From Gemmatimonadota bacterium (GTDB taxonomy: Bacteria; Gemmatimonadota; Gemmatimonadetes; Gemmatimonadales; Gemmatimonadaceae): a stretch of 8,488 bases of DNA. This document shows, piece by piece, positions 1 through 5,437 of the stretch. Numbering within the stretch: position 1 is the stretch's first letter; each line of letters opens with the position of its first letter. Made by a program: the position numbers and the translations under genes. The DNA lies in the NCBI GenBank assembly GCA_029884515.1, contig JAOUHR010000063.1, forward strand, positions 1 through 8,488, in the 5' to 3' direction. The notes under the pieces were generated by a model. That model saw nothing but the letters and a program-made list of their open reading frames with translations, had not been told where the DNA came from and searched no databases.

Positions 1-300
1 CCCGCGGTGGCGGTGATCGCGGCGTATGGCCTGCGGGCGATCGCGGTGGGGTTCCCCCTCTTCGCGCTCGGCATGGTGCTGGAGCAGGCGTTCAACGGCG
101 CGGGCGACACCTGGACACCCACCTGGATCAACCTGTTCGTGTTCTGGGTGGTGCAGATCCCGCTCGCGTGGGCACTGGCGACGGCGTTCGGGTTCGAGGC
201 GCGAGGCGTGTTCATCGCGGTGAGCGTCGCGTACTCGGTCCTCGCGCTGGTGAGCGCGGTCCTCTTCAAGCGCGGACGCTGGAAACTGAAGCATGTGTGA
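1..300 (+). CDS. MATE-family multidrug/toxin efflux transporter, C-terminal fragment
   Basis: This is the last 99 codons of a gene that begins before the window; the frame is open from base 1 to the TGA at 298-300. The fragment reads as three hydrophobic segments: around VIAAYGLRAIAVGFPLFALGMV, then LFVFWVVQIPLAWALATAF, then VFIAVSVAYSVLALVSAVLF. Between the first two is the loop AFNGAGDTWTPTWIN, which matches the conserved 'FNGAGDT..P' loop in the second half of MATE (NorM/DinF-like) transporters. The protein ends with a basic tail, RGRWKLKHV. MATE proteins export cationic drugs or metabolites across the inner membrane using H+ or Na+ gradients. The substrate cannot be told from this fragment. 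No terminator-like hairpin is obvious in the 72 bp before the next gene, so co-transcription with it is possible. Confidence 0.85.
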   Translation, partial: PAVAVIAAYGLRAIAVGFPLFALGMVLEQAFNGAGDTWTPTWINLFVFWVVQIPLAWALATAFGFEARGVFIAVSVAYSVLALVSAVLFKRGRWKLKHV

Positions 301-372
301 GGTCCATCGGGGCGCACCGGCGCGTGCGTTGCGTCGGCGAGTGCCCAACGGTCTTGTGGGAAAAGAGGCGGC

Positions 373-1794
373 ATGACACCGGAGCGACGGGTGGCGTTCC
401 TCATCGGCGCGGTGGCGCTCGGGCTCGCGTTCTACGTCGCGGGCGCCGTGCTCTGGCCCACCGCGATCGTGATCGTCTCGGTCTCGTTCCTCGCGGGCGT
501 GCCGGTGGCGATGGGTTACCTCGCGGTCAAGGGCGCCGGCCCGCGCTCGCGGCTGGCGGCGGCGCTGGTGGCCTGGCTGCCGGTGCTGGTCGTGCTGGGC
601 GTGCTCTACGTCGCGCGCTGGGAGGGCACGATCTGCGTGATCCTGGCGCTGCCGCTGCTCCTGCTGGGCGCCTCCATCGGCGGACTCATGGCCCATGCGC
701 GCGCGAAGACGGGTGGCACCTCGGAGGTGCTGGCCCTCATCGCCCTCCCACTGATCGCGATGCCGCTCGAGCAGCGGCTGCCCCTCTCGGACCGGCTGAC
801 GGAGCGCGCGACCGCGATCGACATCGCCGCCGGTCGGGCGCGCGTGTGGGACGAGATCGCGGACGTGGACACCATCCTCGCGGCCGAGCGCGGGCGCGCA
901 CTCTACACGGCGATCGGATTCCCCGCCCCGCTCGCCGCGACGCTCGACTACCCGCAGGAGGGCGGGGTCCGCGTCGCGAGCTTCGAGCGCGACATCGCGT
1001 TCGTCGAGACCATCACCGCATGGGACGCCGAGTCGCGCCTCTCCTTCGCGATCGCGCCGCGTCCCTCGACGACGGCGCCCGCGCTCGATCGGCACGTCGC
1101 CATCGGCGGCCCCTACTTCGACGTGTTGACGGGGACGTACGAACTCGAGCCCGGCGGTGACACGCGCACGCGGCTGACCCTCACGAGCCGCTATCGCGTG
1201 ACCACACGCCTCAACAGGTATGCCGGCTGGTGGGCCGACCGCGTGAGGGCGAGCGTGCAGAAGAACATCCTCGCGGTGATCAAGGCGCGCAGCGAGTCGC
1301 GGGCGTTCGCCCCCAAGGAGCGGATCCGGGCGGCCACGCGCGCGGCGGCGCTCCGCGTCGCGCGCATCCCGCGCGAGTCCGACTCGCGGTCCACCGGCTT
1401 CTCCGTCGTCGGCGACCTCTCCGGCACCACCGACATCTACGCGGACAGCGTCGTGGTCCTCGTGCGCGACGGGACGCTCCGCGCGCAGCGGATCATGGGC
1501 GGACCGCAAGTGCTCGATTCCATCACCGCGTCACTCGCCACGGCGACCGCACAGAGCTGGTACGCCGGCACGGAGAGCAACGCGGTCGTCCTCGCATGGC
1601 CGACCCTCGAGGGCGATTCGCTCGCGCTGGGGCCCCTGCGGCGGTTCACGATCCCGCGGCGGCCGGGCGAGCCGCTCGATGGACGCTGGGTGGTGTTCAC
1701 CAACCACCTCACCGTCCCCAGGACGGCGGACAATCCATACGCGCGCGCATGGACGTACGCGCACGGACCGAAGCTGGAGCTCCCGGCGCCCTAG
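373..1794 (+). CDS. membrane-anchored SRPBCC-fold protein with unrecognised C-terminal domain
   Basis: The protein has 473 residues. The ATG follows a modest purine-rich AGAGG at 364-368. Residues 8-133 contain four clear hydrophobic helices (about 8-28, 30-52, 61-81, 86-106) and a weaker fifth one (about 118-133). Residues about 143-305 resemble the SRPBCC/polyketide-cyclase-like fold: they open with 'TAIDIAAGRARVWDEIADVDTI' in spirit (147-168) and continue through RHVAIGGPYFDVLTGTYEL (240-258) and a final helix WWADRVRASVQKNIL (286-300). Such domains bind small hydrophobic ligands; no ligand can be assigned here. Residues about 315-473 are mostly soluble and beta-rich (for example GFSVVGDLSGTTDIYADSVV, then a Pro/Arg-rich stretch), and I do not recognise them. 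They may be a separate sensor or secreted-type domain fused to the anchor. The gene converges on paaD, and the two stop codons overlap. The SRPBCC call is fairly firm; the function is unknown. Confidence 0.8.
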   Translation: MTPERRVAFLIGAVALGLAFYVAGAVLWPTAIVIVSVSFLAGVPVAMGYLAVKGAGPRSRLAAALVAWLPVLVVLGVLYVARWEGTICVILALPLLLLGASIGGLMAHARAKTGGTSEVLALIALPLIAMPLEQRLPLSDRLTERATAIDIAAGRARVWDEIADVDTILAAERGRALYTAIGFPAPLAATLDYPQEGGVRVASFERDIAFVETITAWDAESRLSFAIAPRPSTTAPALDRHVAIGGPYFDVLTGTYELEPGGDTRTRLTLTSRYRVTTRLNRYAGWWADRVRASVQKNILAVIKARSESRAFAPKERIRAATRAAALRVARIPRESDSRSTGFSVVGDLSGTTDIYADSVVVLVRDGTLRAQRIMGGPQVLDSITASLATATAQSWYAGTESNAVVLAWPTLEGDSLALGPLRRFTIPRRPGEPLDGRWVVFTNHLTVPRTADNPYARAWTYAHGPKLELPAP

Positions 1795-2294
1795 TGCGCC
1801 TTGAACTCGTCGAACGGCTGGCGGCAGCTGTGGCAGACGTGGATCGCCTTGCAGGCCGTGGAGCCGAACTCGCTCTGCAGGCGCGTGTCGCTGGAGCCGC
1901 AGAACGGACAGGCGACCGGCGATCGCGCGCGCGTCAGGGTCACGAGCCCGCCCGACTCGGCGGGTCCCGGCGGCGCGATGCCGTAGGCGCGCAGCTTCTC
2001 CCGTGCCTCGGGCTGGATCCAGTCGGTGGTCCAGGCGGGCGAGAGGACGGTCCGCACCACGACCCGTGAGGCGCCGGCGGCCTCGAGCGCGGTGCGAACG
2101 TCCTTCTCGATCTCGAACATCGCGGGGCAGCCCGAGTAGGTCGGCGTGATCGTGACCGTCGTCGTCGCGTCGGCGGCGACCTCCACGTCGCGCACGATGC
2201 CGAGTTCCACCACGCTGATCGCCGGCACCTCGGGATCGGGCACGGTGTCGAGCACCGCCATCGCGCGCTCGCGCGTGAGGGGCCCCGCCGCCAT
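1791..2294 (-). CDS. paaD: PaaD, Fe-S/metal maturation factor of the phenylacetyl-CoA epoxidase
   Basis: The protein has 167 residues, close to the family's usual length of about 165. Residues 1-90 form a MIP18/DUF59-type domain with PDPEVPAISVVELGIVRDV (19-37) and TPTYSGCPA (50-58), which carries the conserved Cys56. The C-terminal tail is a cysteine-rich metal site: CPFC (Cys129, Cys132), SEFGSTACKA (Cys148) and CHSC (Cys154, Cys157), followed by RQPFDEFKAH. This pattern is diagnostic of PaaD. The family is thought to assemble or insert the Fe-S cluster or metals of the PaaABCE oxygenase system. I chose the ATG at 2294; it lies 5 nt after the paaC stop, with GGTGG just upstream inside the paaC end. 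A GTG at 2306-2304 that overlaps the paaC stop is an alternative. Either way, translational coupling to paaC is likely. It is the last gene of the minus-strand operon. Confidence 0.95.
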   Translation of the reverse strand: MAAGPLTRERAMAVLDTVPDPEVPAISVVELGIVRDVEVAADATTTVTITPTYSGCPAMFEIEKDVRTALEAAGASRVVVRTVLSPAWTTDWIQPEAREKLRAYGIAPPGPAESGGLVTLTRARSPVACPFCGSSDTRLQSEFGSTACKAIHVCHSCRQPFDEFKAH

Positions 2295-2299
2295 CGCCG

Positions 2300-3193
2300 C
2301 TACCACCGCGCGCCGGGATGCGACCGGGCGACGATCTGCATCGTGGCGAGCAAGTGGCCCAGGTGCTCGGTGTGGCGGCCGCGCCGGCCCCCACTCTGCA
2401 TCGCGATGCCGGTGGGCACCGCGAGCGTCGCGCGCGTGAGCACATCCTCGACCATCGTGTCCCAGCGGCTGCGGAGCCCCGCCGTGTCCACCACCACGCC
2501 GAGCTTCGCCACGGCGTCGTCCACCGCGTCGCGCTCGAAGAGCTCGTCGGTGAAGCGCCAGAGTTCGAGCAGCGACCGCGCGACGCGCGCGTGGCTCTCC
2601 CCGGTGCCGTCGCCGAGCCGGATGACCCACTCGCTCGAGTGCCGGACGTGGTACCTGGTTTCCTTGATCGCCTTCGCGGCGATCGCCGCGAGCGCCGGGT
2701 GCTGGCCCGTAGCGAGCACCTCCCAGAGGAGCAGGCTGTGCGCATCGAAGAGGAACTGCCGCAGCATGGTGTAGCCGAAGTCGCCGTTCGGCTGCTCGAC
2801 CATCAGGCAGTTGCGGTACTCGACGCCCTCGCGGAAATAGGCGAGCGCGTCCTCGTCGCGGTCCTTCCCCTCCACGACGCCCGCCAGCTTGAGCAGCTGC
2901 GCGGCCTGCCCCACGAGGTCGAGCGCGACATTGGCGGTCGCGATGTCCTCCTCGAGGATCGGGCCGTGGCCGCACCACTCGGAGAGCCGGTGTCCCAACA
3001 CGAGCCGGTCGTCGCCGAGGCGGAGGAGGTACTCGAAGAGGGGATCCTGCTCCGGCTTGCGGCGCACGCCGGCGACGGACCGCTCTCGCGTGGTCGCGTC
3101 GCCCGCGGCGATGCCGCCGGCCTCGCCGTCCTCGACGTCGCCGGCGTCGCCGGCGTCGGGGCGGGCGTTCGGCGCGCTCGTCGGTTCGCTCAA
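2300..3193 (-). CDS. paaC: PaaC, structural subunit of the phenylacetyl-CoA 1,2-epoxidase
   Basis: PaaC is the ferritin-like partner of PaaA and holds the oxygenase together without a functional diiron site of its own. Read from the TTG at 3193-3191, the product has 297 residues. The family-like part starts near residue 49 (EQDPLFEYLLRLGDD) and runs about 249 residues, matching typical PaaC (about 248). Recognisable blocks are LSEWCGHGPILEEDIA (70-85), ALDLVGQAAQLL (90-101), RQFLFDAHSLLLWE (145-158), KETRYHVRHSSEWVIRLGDGT (177-197) and LWRFTDELFE (211-220). The first 48 residues are a Gly/Ala/Asp/Glu-rich, probably disordered extension. The TTG overlaps the paaB TGA (TTGA), which supports coupled initiation. 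A GTG at 3067-3065 would remove 42 of the extra residues and is a reasonable alternative start. The identity is firm; the start is uncertain. Confidence 0.94.
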   Translation of the reverse strand: MSEPTSAPNARPDAGDAGDVEDGEAGGIAAGDATTRERSVAGVRRKPEQDPLFEYLLRLGDDRLVLGHRLSEWCGHGPILEEDIATANVALDLVGQAAQLLKLAGVVEGKDRDEDALAYFREGVEYRNCLMVEQPNGDFGYTMLRQFLFDAHSLLLWEVLATGQHPALAAIAAKAIKETRYHVRHSSEWVIRLGDGTGESHARVARSLLELWRFTDELFERDAVDDAVAKLGVVVDTAGLRSRWDTMVEDVLTRATLAVPTGIAMQSGGRRGRHTEHLGHLLATMQIVARSHPGARW

Positions 3194-3507
3194 AAGACCC
3201 GGACCCCGCGCGGCACCTTGTAGAACTGCGGGTGCCGGTAGGCCTTCTCGTTGCCGGGATCGAAGAAGGGCCCGGCGTCGCCCGGCGCCGACGCGGTGAT
3301 CGCCGCGCTCGGCACCACCCAGAGGTTCACCGCCTCGCCGCGCCGCGCGTACACGTCGCGCGCGTTCTGCAGCGCGTGCTCGGCGTCGGTCGCGTGCAAG
3401 CTGCCAGCATGCTCGAACGGCTTGCCCTGGTCGCCTTGCGTGAACACCTCCCAGAGCGGCCAGGGTTCCTCACCAGCGGCGGGTTTCGGCTTGTTGTCCG
3501 GCGCCAT
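3190..3507 (-). CDS. paaB: PaaB, small bridging subunit of the phenylacetyl-CoA 1,2-epoxidase
   Basis: The protein has 105 residues, slightly longer than the usual 95 or so. Family blocks are WPLWEVFTQGDQGKPFEHAGSLHA in outline (16-39, with W16, W19, E20, V21, F22), DAEHALQNARDVYARRGEAV (41-60), NLWVVPS (61-67) and YRHPQFYKVPRGV (90-102). PaaB has no catalytic site of its own; it bridges PaaAC dimers and is needed for electron transfer from the reductase PaaE. The ATG at 3507-3505 overlaps the paaA TGA by one base (TGATG), and the TGA overlaps the start of paaC. The first 14 residues are a Pro/Lys/Ala-rich extension absent from shorter homologues. Confidence 0.95.
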   Translation of the reverse strand: MAPDNKPKPAAGEEPWPLWEVFTQGDQGKPFEHAGSLHATDAEHALQNARDVYARRGEAVNLWVVPSAAITASAPGDAGPFFDPGNEKAYRHPQFYKVPRGVRVF

Positions 3508-4487
3508 CACGCCGCCTCGGTTGTACGGTGCCGCTTGGCCGCGTGCGCCAGCGCGGCCTCGCGCACCCAGGCGCCCTCGGCGTGCGCGGCGTTGCGCGCC
3601 GCGAGCCGTTCCCGGTTGCAGGGGCCGTTCCCCGAGATGACTTCCCTGAACTCCGCCCAGTCGATCTCGCCGAACTCCCAGTTCTTCGTCTCTTCGTTGA
3701 AGCGGAGGTCGGGGTCCGGAAGCGTGACGCCGATCGCCTGCGCCTGCGGCACCGTGAGGTTCACGAACCGCTGGCGGAGCTCGTCGTTGGTCTTGCGCTT
3801 GACGCGCCACCGGAGGAGCTCGGCCGAATTGGGTGAGTCCTTGTCGCTCGGGCCGAACATCATGAGCGAGGGCCACCAGAAGCGGTCGATCGCGTCCTGC
3901 AGCATCGCGCGCTGCGCGGGCGTGCCCTTGGCGAGCGTGGCGCAGATCTCGTAGCCCTGCCGCTTGTGGAAGTTCTCCTCCTTGCAGATGCGCACCATCG
4001 CGCGGGCGTACGGGCCGTACGAGGCCTTGGCGAGCACCGTCTGGTTCACGATCGCCGCGCCGTCCACGAACCACCCGATCACGCCCATGTCGGCCCAGGA
4101 GAGGGTCGGATAGTTGAAGATGCTGGAGTACTTGGCGCGGCCGTCGTGCAGCTGCTCCACGAGTTCGTCGCGCTCGACGCCGAGCGTCTCGGTGCCGCAG
4201 TAGATGTAGAGGCCGTGCCCTGCCTCGTCCTGCACCTTGGCGATGAGCGACATCTTGCGCCGGAGGGTCGGGGCCCGCGTGATCCAATTGCCTTCGGGCA
4301 GCATGCCCACGATCTCGGAGTGCGCGTGCTGCGCCATCATCCGGGTGAGCTGCTTGCGGTAGCGCGCGGGCATCCAGTCCTTGGGCTCGATGCTCTCGCC
4401 GGCGGCGATGCGCGCCTCGAAGGCGGCGACGAGCGCCGGGTCGTCGGCCGGGGGGGCCGGGGGCGGGGTCTTCGCGGGGGTGGCCAT
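3507..4487 (-). CDS. paaA: PaaA, catalytic diiron subunit of the phenylacetyl-CoA 1,2-epoxidase
   Basis: PaaA uses O2 and electrons from PaaE to convert phenylacetyl-CoA to ring-1,2-epoxyphenylacetyl-CoA in the cytoplasm, the step that makes the ring non-aromatic. The product has 326 residues, the usual family length. Carboxylate-bridged diiron ligand motifs are visible: [13 protein letters not shown] (56-68, Glu58), the ExxH in [11 protein letters not shown] (86-96, Glu88 and His91), and [15 protein letters not shown] (166-180, Glu170/171 and His174). Highly conserved surroundings include [20 protein letters not shown] (119-138) and [11 protein letters not shown] (157-167). The first 15 or so residues are Pro/Ala-rich. 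No good Shine-Dalgarno precedes the ATG at 4487; the 36-bp gap to the divergent crotonase gene must hold the operon's promoter. It is the first gene of paaABCD. Confidence 0.97.
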   Translation of the reverse strand: MATPAKTPPPAPPADDPALVAAFEARIAAGESIEPKDWMPARYRKQLTRMMAQHAHSEIVGMLPEGNWITRAPTLRRKMSLIAKVQDEAGHGLYIYCGTETLGVERDELVEQLHDGRAKYSSIFNYPTLSWADMGVIGWFVDGAAIVNQTVLAKASYGPYARAMVRICKEENFHKRQGYEICATLAKGTPAQRAMLQDAIDRFWWPSLMMFGPSDKDSPNSAELLRWRVKRKTNDELRQRFVNLTVPQAQAIGVTLPDPDLRFNEETKNWEFGEIDWAEFREVISGNGPCNRERLAARNAAHAEGAWVREAALAHAAKRHRTTEAA

Positions 4488-4523
4488 GCGGTGGAATCTA
4501 ATGGAATCGCGGTATCTTAGGGC
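4488..4523. promoter_or_regulatory. 36-bp divergent promoter region between paaA and the crotonase gene
   Basis: The ATGs of paaA (minus strand) and of the crotonase gene (plus strand) are separated by only 36 bp. The gap is AT-richer than its surroundings and contains TGGAATC twice, at 4492-4498 and 4502-4508. The copies are 10 bp apart, so they lie on the same face of the helix. A plus-strand -10-like TATCTT lies at 4513-4518. It would place transcription start at or very near the ATG at 4524, giving a leaderless or nearly leaderless mRNA. On the minus strand TAAGAT (complement of 4514-4519) is a -10-like hexamer for paaA. The repeats could be the half-sites of a regulator such as a PaaR/PaaX-type repressor; this is inference only, and no known operator is recognised. 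Confidence 0.5.
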
Positions 4524-5309
4524 ATGACGAAGACCAGCGGCGGCAAGGCGCAGGTACCCGACGGGACGGTCACGGTGTCCGTGGCGGACGGCGTCGGCAC
4601 GATCGAGTTCGCGCACCCCAAGGGGAACTCGCTCCCGGCGCAGCTCCTCGAGCTGCTGGCGCGCGAGATCACGGCCGTCGGGAAGAACCCCGACGCCCGC
4701 GTGATAGTGCTGCGGAGTGGCGGCACGGGCGCCTTCTGCGCCGGCGCCTCGTTCGACGAGTTCACCGCGCTCGCCGACGCGGCGGCGGGCAAGGAGTTCT
4801 TCCTCGGCTTCTCGCGCGTGATCATGGCGATGGTGCGCGCGCCCAAACTCGTGCTCACGCGGGTGCACGGGAAGGCTGCCGGCGGCGCGATCGGCGTGAT
4901 CGCGGCGAGCGACTACTCCATCGCGGTGCGCGATGCCTCGGTGAAGCTGAGCGAGCTGCAGGTGGGGATCGGCCCCTTCGTGGTGGGCGTCGCGATCGAG
5001 CGGAAGCTCGGGCTCGCCCCCTTCCAGGCGCTCGGCGTGCACGCCGACTGGCACGACGCCGCCTGGTGCGAGCGGCACGGGCTGTATTCCATGCTCTGTG
5101 ACGACACCGCCGCGCTCGACGCCGCGGTCGCCCAGCACGCCAAGCGACTCGCGGCCTCGAATCCCGAGGCGATGCGCGAGATGAAGCGCATCTATTGGGA
5201 GGGGTCGGAGCGGTGGGAGGCCGTGATGGACGAGCGCGCCGCGATGAGCGGCCGGATGGTGCTCTCCGACTTCACGCGCGACGCGCTGGCGAAGTTCCGC
5301 GCGCGCTGA
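4524..5309 (+). CDS. enoyl-CoA hydratase/isomerase (crotonase) family protein linked to the paa cluster
   Basis: The product has 261 residues, the usual crotonase length. Oxyanion-hole segments are [11 protein letters not shown] (70-80) and [11 protein letters not shown] (114-124). [23 protein letters not shown] (141-163) is the second signature region. A gapless alignment by eye to rat mitochondrial enoyl-CoA hydratase puts Glu144 at the second catalytic glutamate (rat Glu164), while the first (rat Glu144) is Gly124. A single glutamate at this place is known in delta3-delta2 enoyl-CoA isomerases, so double-bond or ring isomerisation is more likely than hydration. From memory, Bacteroidota paa clusters encode a very similar protein. 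In the phenylacetate pathway it could fill the PaaG role (epoxide to oxepin-CoA) or a later enoyl-CoA step. It is transcribed away from paaA from the shared 36-bp region. PaaF- or PaaG-level identity is not resolved, so no symbol is given. Confidence 0.9.
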   Translation: MTKTSGGKAQVPDGTVTVSVADGVGTIEFAHPKGNSLPAQLLELLAREITAVGKNPDARVIVLRSGGTGAFCAGASFDEFTALADAAAGKEFFLGFSRVIMAMVRAPKLVLTRVHGKAAGGAIGVIAASDYSIAVRDASVKLSELQVGIGPFVVGVAIERKLGLAPFQALGVHADWHDAAWCERHGLYSMLCDDTAALDAAVAQHAKRLAASNPEAMREMKRIYWEGSERWEAVMDERAAMSGRMVLSDFTRDALAKFRAR

Positions 5310-5312
5310 CTC

Positions 5313-5358
5313 GAGCGCACCGAGCGGGAGTCACTGCGCTCCTGTTCTTGCTCGGTGC
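5313..5358 (+). terminator. nested, mutually exclusive hairpins just after the crotonase gene
   Basis: Four bases after the TGA at 5307-5309 there are two perfect stems that cannot form together. GAGCGCA (5313-5319) pairs with TGCGCTC (5335-5341), and GCACCGAG (5317-5324) pairs with CTCGGTGC (5351-5358). The latter encloses a small GGAG/CTCC stem at 5327-5330 and 5339-5342. No T-run follows, so this is not a canonical intrinsic terminator. It may end or protect the 3' end of the transcript. No other feature was seen between the gene end and about 5437, apart from the promoter-like sequence at 5394-5413. Confidence 0.3.
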
Positions 5359-5393
5359 CGGATTGGCGGGACGAATTGGCCGTTGAGGCATTC

Positions 5394-5413
5394 AATGGAA
5401 TCGGGGTGTTTGA
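5394..5413 (+). promoter_or_regulatory. second copy of the promoter-like motif found between paaA and the crotonase gene
   Basis: AATGGAATCG at 5394-5403 is identical to 4500-4509 in the paaA/crotonase promoter gap. The match continues imperfectly, with about 16 of 20 positions shared by hand comparison of 5394-5413 with 4500-4519. It lies in non-coding DNA about 25 bp before the first detectable unit of the 21-bp array. It may be a promoter or operator element shared with the paa region, or chance. Confidence 0.25.
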
Positions 5414-5437
5414 GATCTATCCCAGTAGAGGGGTCGA

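Noticed and set aside
1531..2978. Long minus-strand frames overlapping paaC, paaD and the SRPBCC gene
   Set aside because: These are Arg/Ala/Gly-rich shadow frames typical of high-GC DNA. The paaC and paaD frames have clear family motifs; the others have none.
4488..5138. An N-terminal extension of PaaA up to 5138
   Set aside because: The open frame continues upstream of 4487, but the extension is antisense to the crotonase gene and has no family similarity. PaaA proteins begin near the chosen ATG.
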